Assembly: GCA_013329865.1 (NCBI GenBank)
Contig: DUJJ01000081.1
Span: 4,763-20,358 of the forward strand
From: Candidatus Poseidoniaceae archaeon
Lineage (GTDB): Archaea; Thermoplasmatota; Poseidoniia; Poseidoniales; Poseidoniaceae
Direction of reading: 5' to 3'
DNA length: 15,596 nucleotides
Positions 7,520 to 14,582 of this stretch are shown here, in pieces. A program made the translations under genes and the position numbers. The notes below the pieces were generated by a model. The model saw only the letters and a program-made list of their open reading frames with translations, did not search any database and was not told where the DNA came from. Numbering within the stretch: position 1 is the first letter of the stretch; every line of letters starts with the position of its first letter.

Positions 7520-8631
7520 CGTTTCACTACGATGGTTAGTAAATCACCATCAAGCAGGCGATGATCGAGTCCCACACGCTGCCAGTCAAATTTTGCACTT
7601 GGACCTTTTACTCGAGCAAAGCGAAATTTCCTAACAAAGTCACGGTGCAATTTGTTACAGATATTTTCAACAGTTGAATCATCTTTCACTATCAACGGCT
7701 CATCTAAGTCTGCTTCTTGTCCCTGTGGCTTGAGGAATACCCGCATGAAACCAAGATTATCATAAATGAAATCCTTCAATTCCTCTAGTCCGATATCCTT
7801 GAACGCTGAGATACGCATCACTGGCCAATCACCGGGTAACGCATTAGTTGCTTTGACCAACTCGTCTTCGGTTGCTATATCGATTTTATTAATTGCAATT
7901 ACGGCTTTTTCATAGACTCGGTTCCCTGCCAAGCAATCAACTATCTGCTCTGCTGTAGCATTCTCTCTGAGTGTAACAACTGCCGAGGTATAGCCAAAAG
8001 AACGAATAATTTCACCGATATCTGCATCGGTCAAGTGCGTTTGTTCAACAGTTGACCGTACATCAATTCCACCTTTATCGACCCGCTTGATGAAGACTGG
8101 TGGTTTGGTTTCGTTTAATCGTAAACCCGCATTGTGCAGTTCTCTGTGTAGGACATTGAAGTGGCCATCTTGGAATGGATCAACAATAAATAATGTCATA
8201 TCTGCACTGCGAATTACATTGAGAATTTCTCGACCTCTGCCTTTACCTTCAGATGCACCTTTTATCAATCCGGGTAAATCTAAGATTTGGATTTTAGCAC
8301 CTCGGTGCTCCATAACGCCTGGAATGCATGTTAATGTCGTGAATGCATAACCACCAGCCTCGGAATGAGCGTCGGTTACCTTAGAAATCAGGGTAGATTT
8401 GCCAACAGAAGGGAATCCAACCAATGCAACAGTGGCATCACCAGATTTCTTGACCTCAAAACCCTTGCCACCACCACTGGCTTTTGAATGAGCAGCAGCC
8501 TTTTCTTCTTTCAATTTCAATTGAGCAATCTTGGCTTTTAATTTGCCAATGTGGGCATTAGTAGCCTTGTTTTTTTGAGTCTTGTCTATCTCAGCGCGAA
8601 TCAACTCGATTTGCTCTTTGATAGTAGCCAT
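7516..8631 (-). CDS. drg: DRG-type (Obg/DRG superfamily) GTPase with TGS domain
   Basis: Developmentally-regulated GTP-binding protein family (371 residues), ribosome-associated GTPases conserved in archaea and eukaryotes and thought to act in translation. Seen: a lysine-rich helical N-terminus (1-50), G1 GFPSVGKST at 72-80, G3 DLPGL at 118-122, G4 NKID, a G5-like ISA, and a C-terminal TGS domain (about 295-371, from FMRVFLKP to LLTIVVKR). The length matches the family. The ATG at 8631 gives the usual MATIKEQIELI-type opening. It faces the suf operon tail to tail and probably has its own promoter in the 8632-8811 gap, where AACATATTTCAAG on the minus strand is a plausible TATA region. No functional link with SUF is evident. 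Confidence 0.95.
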   Translation of the reverse strand: MATIKEQIELIRAEIDKTQKNKATNAHIGKLKAKIAQLKLKEEKAAAHSKASGGGKGFEVKKSGDATVALVGFPSVGKSTLISKVTDAHSEAGGYAFTTLTCIPGVMEHRGAKIQILDLPGLIKGASEGKGRGREILNVIRSADMTLFIVDPFQDGHFNVLHRELHNAGLRLNETKPPVFIKRVDKGGIDVRSTVEQTHLTDADIGEIIRSFGYTSAVVTLRENATAEQIVDCLAGNRVYEKAVIAINKIDIATEDELVKATNALPGDWPVMRISAFKDIGLEELKDFIYDNLGFMRVFLKPQGQEADLDEPLIVKDDSTVENICNKLHRDFVRKFRFARVKGPSAKFDWQRVGLDHRLLDGDLLTIVVKR

Positions 8632-8811
8632 ATGGACCCCTGATTACTTCCTGCCATCACCTGCTCTTGAAATATGTTGTGTTTTTTCATTCTATGCTAC
8701 GATTATGGAATAGTGAAAGCCTACGAACAAGAGTGAAATTATCGAGCCTGCAAGGTTTTGCAACAGACAATTTCCGATGACATCAAAACAGACGGTGTTC
8801 TGGTGGTGTAT

Positions 8812-9489
8812 ATGGGGATAGAGACTGTTCTGCTGATAGTCAATGAGAAGTCCCTTGATGAGATTTTAGACACGCCGTGGAATGATGTTTACCAATTGAT
8901 GTCTAGAGCAAAGTTACGTCATTTGAGACCTGCTAAACTGCCCCGTTTGAACCGTGCATTCGACATTGATTGTGAAGCGGAAATACTTGACTGGATGGAA
9001 ACCATAGGGGCAATGGATGGCTCAGTAAGAGATGTATTGCTGGAAATCGAGAACGGCGAGGAAGGATTACTGCAATTCATGCAATTCGCTAGCCCGGGAA
9101 ATTGGGAATGCTGGGAGGCCAGATCATACTTATACCTTGATGTGGCCTTAGACCGTGAGATAACCGATAGGAACGACCTCTATTCAATGGCTACTTGGGA
9201 CACTCTAGTTGCTCGATTAACCAATCTACCGGAAGAAGAATTTGCTGACAAAGTGTGTATGGACTGGATGGATCGCAGGAAACAACTAGGTGAAACTCTA
9301 GATGAAAAAGAGGACCCGAAAATAATCCCTACTTACGAGGCTCATAGCAGAAATTCAAAATTGTTAGTTCACGCAGTTACTGAATGGCAAACAGGGACAG
9401 ATAACATCGGTATCGTTGGCAGGGAGCATCTTGAAGCATCTCAATGGGGTCATGGTGAGGTAAATCTTAGCAATTATTTACGGAGATGA
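8812..9489 (+). CDS. Unrecognised cytoplasmic protein upstream of grpE
   Basis: I do not recognise this family. The product is 225 residues from the ATG at 8812. A TTG at 8758 would give 243 but has poor ribosome-site spacing, whereas GGTGG at 8802-8806 is well placed for 8812. The protein is acidic, rich in tryptophan and leucine, without a signal peptide or clear membrane helix. The first ten residues are hydrophobic (GIETVLLIV) and probably a beta strand. There are two histidines near residue 15-40 and 208, scattered cysteines, and no CxxC, Walker or other catalytic motif I can name. Spacing of 39 bases to grpE on the same strand suggests joint transcription, although grpE also seems to have its own TATA-like element. 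Codon use looks like that of the neighbours, so this is probably a real, lineage-restricted gene. Confidence 0.75.
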   Translation: MGIETVLLIVNEKSLDEILDTPWNDVYQLMSRAKLRHLRPAKLPRLNRAFDIDCEAEILDWMETIGAMDGSVRDVLLEIENGEEGLLQFMQFASPGNWECWEARSYLYLDVALDREITDRNDLYSMATWDTLVARLTNLPEEEFADKVCMDWMDRRKQLGETLDEKEDPKIIPTYEAHSRNSKLLVHAVTEWQTGTDNIGIVGREHLEASQWGHGEVNLSNYLRR

Positions 9490-9498
9490 ATACGACGG

Positions 9499-9510
9499 TT
9501 TGAAAAATAA
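9499..9510 (+). promoter_or_regulatory. grpE: Possible TATA element for a leaderless grpE message
   Basis: TTTGAAAAATAA is centred about 24 bases before the grpE ATG at 9529, where no Shine-Dalgarno sequence is visible. In archaea transcription usually starts some 25 bases after the TATA box, so the mRNA would begin at or next to the start codon. Weak, motif-only evidence. Confidence 0.35.
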
Positions 9511-9528
9511 GCGCCATTAGCAACCACC

Positions 9529-10086
9529 ATGCCTGAGTCAGATGAGGAGATACCTGTCGAATCAAACGATGATGATACTCCAATAATTGCAGAGGATGCA
9601 GAAACGATGGAGGTAGGCGTAGTAGAGGAGCAAGACCCTCTAGAAGCGGCTCTTGCAAGGGCAGAAACAGCAGAAAAAGAAATCGCGTACAAAGACGCAG
9701 AAATTCAAAATATTCGTAAGAGGTTTTTGGCTGAAAAATCTGATTTAATCCAATATGGTAGTATGGGCCTGGCGAGGAAAATGCTTGCTGTACTTGCTGA
9801 TGTTGACCGCGCCATGGCCAATATTGAGGAAGGTGACCAATCACCCCTCGCTCAGGGACTCCGGTTACTAAGAAACAAAATGTGGCATGAATTGTCTGGC
9901 GAAGGTGTCACGGCTATCGATGCGAAAGGAAAGAAATTTGACCCAGCGAAAATGGATGCCATAACCACAATACCAGCATCTGAAGATTTCCCTGCCGGCA
10001 TGGTTGTCGACGTTATCGAAGCAGGTTATATGTACAAGCAGAGAGTTTTAGTTGCCTCAAGAGTTGTTGTGGCATCAGATGATTAG
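9529..10086 (+). CDS. grpE: Nucleotide exchange factor GrpE (Hsp70 co-chaperone)
   Basis: GrpE (185 residues) releases ADP from DnaK so that the chaperone can cycle. Seen: a very acidic disordered N-terminus (1-38), a long coiled-coil helix (about 40-80, with AEIQNIRKRF), the four-helix region containing LARKMLAVLADVDRA, and the C-terminal beta domain with GEGVTAIDAKGKKFDPAKMDAI, then GYMYKQRVLVASRVVVA. The usual histidine in the FDPxxH motif is methionine here. Neither dnaK nor dnaJ is in the window, so grpE is separated from its usual partners, or they lie elsewhere. It converges on nadM, with a four-base stop-codon overlap. Confidence 0.93.
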   Translation: MPESDEEIPVESNDDDTPIIAEDAETMEVGVVEEQDPLEAALARAETAEKEIAYKDAEIQNIRKRFLAEKSDLIQYGSMGLARKMLAVLADVDRAMANIEEGDQSPLAQGLRLLRNKMWHELSGEGVTAIDAKGKKFDPAKMDAITTIPASEDFPAGMVVDVIEAGYMYKQRVLVASRVVVASDD

Positions 10087-10631
10087 CCAACGTTGACGCC
10101 AGAGACCATTGTTGACAGCCGGAAAATCGCATCCTGTTCGATTAACCAATTGACCACTGACTCAGGAATTGCGGCAGCAAGAACCTCTCTTACCGCATCG
10201 TCATCATATACTGTAGACAGCATCAGAAGGGTTTGTCTTACCCGCCAGCCTTCGAAACTTTCTCGGTTATTTAACTCCACAAATTTGACCGGGAAATTGT
10301 CATTTTCATACAACATTTTGGTTGGCTCATCTGAGGTTACAAGCACACCCTCACCGTGAATTTTAGCAGCGTGTTTAACCCATCTAGGTGGATCATTAAT
10401 GTCATTGATACCAATTATAGTGGCAACTTTATTATTAGCTGTCAACCAGTTTTCTATCATTGCTTTGCGCTCATCTAAGGTCCACGGATTATTCGATTCC
10501 CAGCCTTTACTAGCCGAGCCAACTGCGATCACAACCTCGCCTTCTTCGGCAAACTCAAAAGCACAATTAAGCAGGTATTCATGCCCTCTGTGGAATGGTT
10601 GGAAGCGACCAAGTACGATGTATCGGCTCAT
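10083..10631 (-). CDS. nadM: Nicotinamide-nucleotide adenylyltransferase (archaeal NadM type)
   Basis: Joins NMN and ATP to give NAD+ in the cytoplasm. Seen: the nucleotidyltransferase motif GRFQPFHRGH at residues 8-17, AVGSASKGWESNNPWTLDERKAMI near 36-59, and the 182-residue length typical of archaeal NadM. The second signature usually seen near the C-terminus (ISxTxxR) is represented by ESFEGWRVRQTL, which is a looser match, so the serine/threonine part has changed. The ATG at 10631 is preceded by the aminotransferase gene nine bases upstream on the same strand, so the two probably form an operon. Confidence 0.92.
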   Translation of the reverse strand: MSRYIVLGRFQPFHRGHEYLLNCAFEFAEEGEVVIAVGSASKGWESNNPWTLDERKAMIENWLTANNKVATIIGINDINDPPRWVKHAAKIHGEGVLVTSDEPTKMLYENDNFPVKFVELNNRESFEGWRVRQTLLMLSTVYDDDAVREVLAAAIPESVVNWLIEQDAIFRLSTMVSGVNVG

Positions 10632-10640
10632 TACTACACC

Positions 10641-11825
10641 TCAGAAGTAGCCCGCTACATCGACTTCAGGAATATCATGGCCGTGTTCACGGAAACAATG
10701 TAACATTCTTTTGCATCCCTCAATCATTTCTTCCTTGGTTGTCTCACCCATTGACCCTACCCGAAACATTTTGCCTTTGAGGTCGTCTTGTGCCCCAATG
10801 ACCTGAGTCTGATACTTCTCTTTCAAATCTGCCCGCCAATTATCGTCGATGCCTGAAGGATACAATATTGCTGTAACAGTAGCGCTTCTTTGTGAAACAT
10901 CTGCTAATAGTTCAAAACCCAAATCTAAGAATAGATTTCGAACACCCTGAGCTAGCTCACTGCATCTATTCCAGCGGTTAACTAAGCCCTCCTCTTTCAA
11001 TACATTTAGGGCAGCAGCCCAGCCCATTGCCAAATTAATCGCTGGTGTCCAAGGGGTTTGATCGTCATCGCCTTTCTTGAAAGCCGAGACGAAATCGAGA
11101 TAAAATAAGGGGTTAATATCTCCTTGCTCCTTGATGGCTTTGCACCGTTCGTAAAATCTAGAATTAAATGCGATTGCTGCAATTCCAGAGGGTCCAGCCG
11201 TACACTTTTGTGCACCCATTGCTGCGGCTTCTACGTTCCATGCTCCAAGATCGACTGGCAAGCCGCCAATTGAAGTAATTCCATCAAGTATGAACGGGGT
11301 TTGATATCGATTGCACATCTCAGCAATCGCCGGCGCATCCTGAGTTATGCCCGAGCTTGTTTCATTATGACAGATTAATACTGCTTCGTAGCATTTTCGC
11401 TCAAGTTGTTGTTCTAATTCATACAAGTCAAATGCTCGACCCCATTCATATTGGATGTGCTTGACCTTGCAGAAACGTTTACACATTTCTGCTACTCGCT
11501 CACCAAATTTACCGTTTGTCGGAACTAGAACAAGATCATTTGGTCGAAATCTGTTGGCAATGACCATCTCCATTGCGGCGGTTCCACTGCCAGAGACAGC
11601 CATTACTTTGTAATCATCATCACCGGCCCAAGAATGGGTTTTTCGTTTTGGCTCAGATGGTGCGATGTTGAACGCATAACGAAGTCCTGAATTCAAATCT
11701 GCCATAACATCACGGAATTCAGTGCCCCTTGCTGTTATTGCTGGGGTTGCCATGGCATCGAGGCATCTTTGATTCATACGCACAGGACCGGGGACAAGGA
11801 AACAATCCCCTTGATGCTCTGCCAT
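10641..11825 (-). CDS. Class V PLP-dependent aminotransferase (alanine/serine-glyoxylate type)
   Basis: A 394-residue fold-type I, class V aminotransferase of the group that includes alanine-glyoxylate, serine-pyruvate and some archaeal aspartate aminotransferases. Seen: FLVPGPVRM at 9-17, the phosphate-binding SGSGTAAME at 78-86, HNETSSGI near 153-160, Asp181 in LDGITSIGG (pyridine-nitrogen partner), and the Schiff-base Lys207 in GAQKCTAGPSG. Length and motif order are complete. Amino-donor specificity cannot be read from these motifs, so no gene symbol is given. AGGAT (11831-11835 on the plus strand as ATCCT) is the ribosome site for the ATG at 11825. It leads into nadM and is divergent from pdxT, whose product helps make its PLP cofactor. 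Confidence 0.9.
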   Translation of the reverse strand: MAEHQGDCFLVPGPVRMNQRCLDAMATPAITARGTEFRDVMADLNSGLRYAFNIAPSEPKRKTHSWAGDDDYKVMAVSGSGTAAMEMVIANRFRPNDLVLVPTNGKFGERVAEMCKRFCKVKHIQYEWGRAFDLYELEQQLERKCYEAVLICHNETSSGITQDAPAIAEMCNRYQTPFILDGITSIGGLPVDLGAWNVEAAAMGAQKCTAGPSGIAAIAFNSRFYERCKAIKEQGDINPLFYLDFVSAFKKGDDDQTPWTPAINLAMGWAAALNVLKEEGLVNRWNRCSELAQGVRNLFLDLGFELLADVSQRSATVTAILYPSGIDDNWRADLKEKYQTQVIGAQDDLKGKMFRVGSMGETTKEEMIEGCKRMLHCFREHGHDIPEVDVAGYF

Positions 11826-11904
11826 GCTAAATCCTGTTGGTGCTGGTTATTCAATTAATGTACGGAAGCGGCGAACTCATAGATGACAAGTATGACCGCT
11901 ATAC
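11826..11904. promoter_or_regulatory. Divergent intergenic region, aminotransferase and pdxT
   Basis: Seventy-nine bases separate the two start codons. The A/T-rich TTCAATTAATG at 11850-11860 is the only good TATA-like stretch. It sits 25-35 bases before the aminotransferase ATG and 45-55 before the pdxT ATG, so it could serve either direction or both. No palindromic operator is obvious. Confidence 0.3.
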
Positions 11905-12594
11905 ATGGTGCGCATTGGTGTAGCAATGTTACAGGGTGCACGTCACGAACACTGCGAAGCAATCCAACATGCTGCGTATGAAATGAATGCAGAAGTGGAA
12001 ATAGTTCAGCTCAGAAAAGCATCTGACATCGATAGCACGATACATGGCCTAATTCTTCCGGGTGGTGAATCAACCACGATGCGGATTGCAAGCCAAAGTG
12101 AGTCGCTATTAGACGGGATTTTTTATTGGATGGTAACGTATCCAGACAGACCCGTTTTGGGCACTTGTGCAGGTGCAATATTATTGGCTAATCCCGGCCA
12201 TGATCAAACTCCATTCATCGATGTTGAAGTGGCTCGTAATGCTTGGGGGCGGCAAAGATTTTCCTTCGAAGCCCCAGTAGAGATTTCCCTAGATACACCT
12301 GACAATACTAAAGATGCAACCATTGAATTGGCACGAGACAAATTCAATCATAAACCATTACCAATGGCAAAGCATGCAGCAAAAAGCCAACAGGATGCCT
12401 TTCCAGGAGTATTCATAAGAGCACCGCGATTCAATCAAGAGTCGATAAATTGTCGGAAGGTAGCTATGCTCAACGATGAAACCGTTGGTGTGCTGGATGG
12501 CTCCAAACTCGCACTTACGTTCCATCCAGAGCTGACCGATGACCGAAGATTTCATCGCTGGTTAATTAACCAGATAACACATAATAATCGTTGA
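11905..12594 (+). CDS. pdxT: Pyridoxal 5'-phosphate synthase glutaminase subunit PdxT
   Basis: Class I glutamine amidotransferase (229 residues) that supplies ammonia to PdxS for direct PLP synthesis. Seen: IGVAMLQGARHEH near the N-terminus, PGGEST at 53-58, the nucleophile Cys88 in GTCAGAILLA, RNAWGRQRFSFE at 111-122, FIRAPRF at 170-176 and the catalytic His-x-Glu in FHPEL (His207, Glu209). All catalytic residues are present. The protein is about 30 residues longer than most PdxT proteins because of a charged insertion between SFEAP and FPGVFIRAP (about 128-166). PdxS is not in the window. No clear Shine-Dalgarno sequence precedes the ATG at 11905. Confidence 0.94.
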   Translation: MVRIGVAMLQGARHEHCEAIQHAAYEMNAEVEIVQLRKASDIDSTIHGLILPGGESTTMRIASQSESLLDGIFYWMVTYPDRPVLGTCAGAILLANPGHDQTPFIDVEVARNAWGRQRFSFEAPVEISLDTPDNTKDATIELARDKFNHKPLPMAKHAAKSQQDAFPGVFIRAPRFNQESINCRKVAMLNDETVGVLDGSKLALTFHPELTDDRRFHRWLINQITHNNR

Positions 12595-12642
12595 TGACAT
12601 ACGAGACTTTGAAACCTGAAGCACTCTCCGCCTCATGTTAAC

Positions 12643-13728
12643 ATGGTTGGACCATTGCCGATGGCTACTGAAATTTCCCCCGCCGAATTTGGTGAAGCGG
12701 AGGGATGTATTCAATGTCAAAGAGGTAGTAAATTAGTGCTATTTGTCACTGGTAAATGCCACTGGGGATGCGATTATTGTCCACTATCCGACAATCGTAG
12801 GGAATCGCCAGACATGTTTGCCAACGAACGCCGATGTAACGACTGGGCTGCAGTAATTGAAGAAGGAAGAGCAATGAATGCCACTGGAACAGGTATAACT
12901 GGTGGAGATCCAATGCTCGACATGGAAAAATCACTTGAAGCAATCAGACAATTGAAAGCGGCGTTTGGTCAACAGCACCATATTCATCTATACACCTCGA
13001 TACCATTTGACCCAGTCCACAGTAAGCGATTTGCCGATGCTGGTTTAGATGAAATTCGTTTCCACCTGCTGGATGGTAAACTAGCGAGATATGTCAGAGT
13101 CATTGACGAATGTCACAAATTCGGTATCAATGTTGGTATTGAGTTGCCGTGCGAGCCGGATAAAGCAGACGAGTTGTTTGCGCTGTTGAGTGAGATGGAT
13201 GGCTCAAATGTTCAATTTTTGAATCTCAACGAGCTCGAGATAACTATCGGAAATCAGGCCAATATGGACATTCGTGGATTTAATTTAAGCGGCGCAATGA
13301 CCGCTGCTGCTGAAGGTTCGTATGAGTTGGCAACTAGGCTCAAACAGCATGCGAAAGATATGAGTTTTCACGTTAAGTTTTGCACTGCAAATTTCAAAGA
13401 TGCTGGTCAATTACGAGCAAGATTCAGACGAAGGGCGGAAATCACGCTGAGACCCTATGAAGTCATTAGCACTGATGACACGATTTTATTTGGTGCGATT
13501 CCAACCAATGAGGGAGATGCAAGAGATGACATGGTTGATTTATCAGATCATCTAGACTTGTCAGAAGGTTGGATTAGATACGACCCAATCGCTCGTCGAA
13601 TCGAATTACCACTTTCTGCTGCAGAAGTGATTGCTGATGTTCTACCTGTTCAAGTGCAACTAGTCGAAGTTCATCCAACCCATGAAAGATTGGAAGTATC
13701 TGTCGTTAATTTAAATGAAAATAGGTGA
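12643..13728 (+). CDS. Radical SAM protein of the COG2108 family, function unknown
   Basis: A 361-residue radical SAM enzyme. Seen: the [4Fe-4S]-binding C39-x3-C43-x2-C46 in GKCHWGCDYCPLS, the SAM-binding GG-type motif GITGGDPML near 106-114, and IHLYTSIPF further on. An additional C22-x2-C25 lies just before it (GCIQCQRG), a feature I associate with COG2108, described only as related to pyruvate formate-lyase activating enzymes. Substrate and product are unknown. The last 90 residues (from about 270) look like a separate beta-rich domain. The ATG at 12643 lies inside a 12-base perfect palindrome; an ATG at 12661 is an alternative start. As an Fe-S enzyme it would depend on cluster assembly of the kind encoded upstream. 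Confidence 0.88.
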   Translation: MVGPLPMATEISPAEFGEAEGCIQCQRGSKLVLFVTGKCHWGCDYCPLSDNRRESPDMFANERRCNDWAAVIEEGRAMNATGTGITGGDPMLDMEKSLEAIRQLKAAFGQQHHIHLYTSIPFDPVHSKRFADAGLDEIRFHLLDGKLARYVRVIDECHKFGINVGIELPCEPDKADELFALLSEMDGSNVQFLNLNELEITIGNQANMDIRGFNLSGAMTAAAEGSYELATRLKQHAKDMSFHVKFCTANFKDAGQLRARFRRRAEITLRPYEVISTDDTILFGAIPTNEGDARDDMVDLSDHLDLSEGWIRYDPIARRIELPLSAAEVIADVLPVQVQLVEVHPTHERLEVSVVNLNENR

Positions 13729-13736
13729 CTGTGAGG

Positions 13737-13747
13737 TTTAATTAATA
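13737..13747 (+). promoter_or_regulatory. Possible TATA element of the surface-protein gene
   Basis: TTTAATTAATA lies in the 47-base gap after the radical SAM gene, centred about 34 bases before the ATG at 13776. A start site some 25 bases downstream would leave a leader of only a few bases, consistent with the absence of a ribosome site. Confidence 0.35.
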
Positions 13748-13775
13748 CTAAATAACTCGCTGCTATGGATAATAC

Positions 13776-14348
13776 ATGCGTATGAAATCGACTCTACTTC
13801 TCGCAGTTGTTTGTTGTATACTCTTGCCGACCTCAATTGGCGCAGGTGAGGGTGGAGTAGATGTCAATCCAAGTGAGGACGACCCATTTACAGTAGTGAC
13901 TAGGGACAGTCCCTCAATTGATAATAAAGAATGGTCTCTTACCATCGAGATGAGCCCAGAGGCATACAATAACGGAACAACCTTTGAGATAATCACCCAA
14001 ATATGCACAAACGATGGAATCTGTGACCCACCAGTCACAATGGACGCAGAGGTTGAGGAAAGATTACACTCAATCTCGCTAACTCCACCAAATGACCATA
14101 CATATGTGAATTGGCGAGTTAAGGCAACAGACTCAGATGGCAACAAAACTAGCTATCCCCACGGTGACTGGTTCAAGACTTGGTCATCTTGTTACTACAA
14201 CGACGGCAATTGGGGCGGCACAGATTCACTGGGTGATGGATGTTCAAGCGATAGCGAAAACACACCCGGTTTTGGTAGCCTTGTGACTCTAATTGCTGTA
14301 TTAGCAGCTGCTGGCATCACAGTTAATCGCCGTTATCACCAGAGATAA
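13776..14348 (+). CDS. Small secreted surface protein with PGF-CTERM-like sorting tail
   Basis: A 190-residue protein of unknown function built like an exported, membrane-anchored or archaeosortase-processed surface protein. Seen: an N-terminal signal peptide (residues 1-23, positively charged start then LLLAVVCCILLPTSIGA), an acidic extracellular part with Asn-Gly-Thr and Asn-Lys-Thr glycosylation sequons, four cysteines in two groups (CTNDGIC, and a pair near 150-170) that could form disulfides, and a tail TPGFGSLVTLIAVLAAAG followed by a basic end (NRRYHQR). A PGF motif, a hydrophobic helix and a basic end are the three parts of PGF-CTERM sorting signals. Fibronectin-like beta structure is possible but not shown. 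The stop at 14346-14348 is in the same frame as the GH1 gene downstream. Confidence 0.85.
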   Translation: MRMKSTLLLAVVCCILLPTSIGAGEGGVDVNPSEDDPFTVVTRDSPSIDNKEWSLTIEMSPEAYNNGTTFEIITQICTNDGICDPPVTMDAEVEERLHSISLTPPNDHTYVNWRVKATDSDGNKTSYPHGDWFKTWSSCYYNDGNWGGTDSLGDGCSSDSENTPGFGSLVTLIAVLAAAGITVNRRYHQR

Positions 14349-14582
14349 TACACCACAGGAATTGACAATACAACAATTACTGTGAGCCAATATAATGGTT
14401 TTATCCACCACTTACCGTTGAGTTTTTGCTCAAGCTTATGGCCAATAACTCCAAAGGTCTCTCAACTACCTGGTTGGGAAGCATATCAACTGGCATATGG
14501 TGCTAAAATTACAATCAATTTTACACCACATGAATATTACTACTACGCGAAACTTGATAACCGGATTTATTGTAACATCACT
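14349..14582. other. Gap before the GH1 gene: open in the GH1 frame, no annotated gene
   Basis: This 234-base stretch has no stop codon in the GH1 reading frame. An in-frame GTG at 14382 or TTG at 14418 could extend the GH1 protein N-terminally by up to 67 residues, including a tyrosine-rich segment (HEYYYYAKL). It has no ATG in that frame and no clear ribosome site. A weak hairpin (TTGAG-TTTTTG-CTCAA, 14418-14433) is present. Whether it is coding or spacer cannot be decided from the sequence. Confidence 0.5.

Noticed and set aside
13763..14146. Minus-strand open frame of 127 residues opposite the surface-protein gene
   Set aside because: The plus strand has a coherent signal peptide and sorting tail; the minus translation has neither motif nor promoter.
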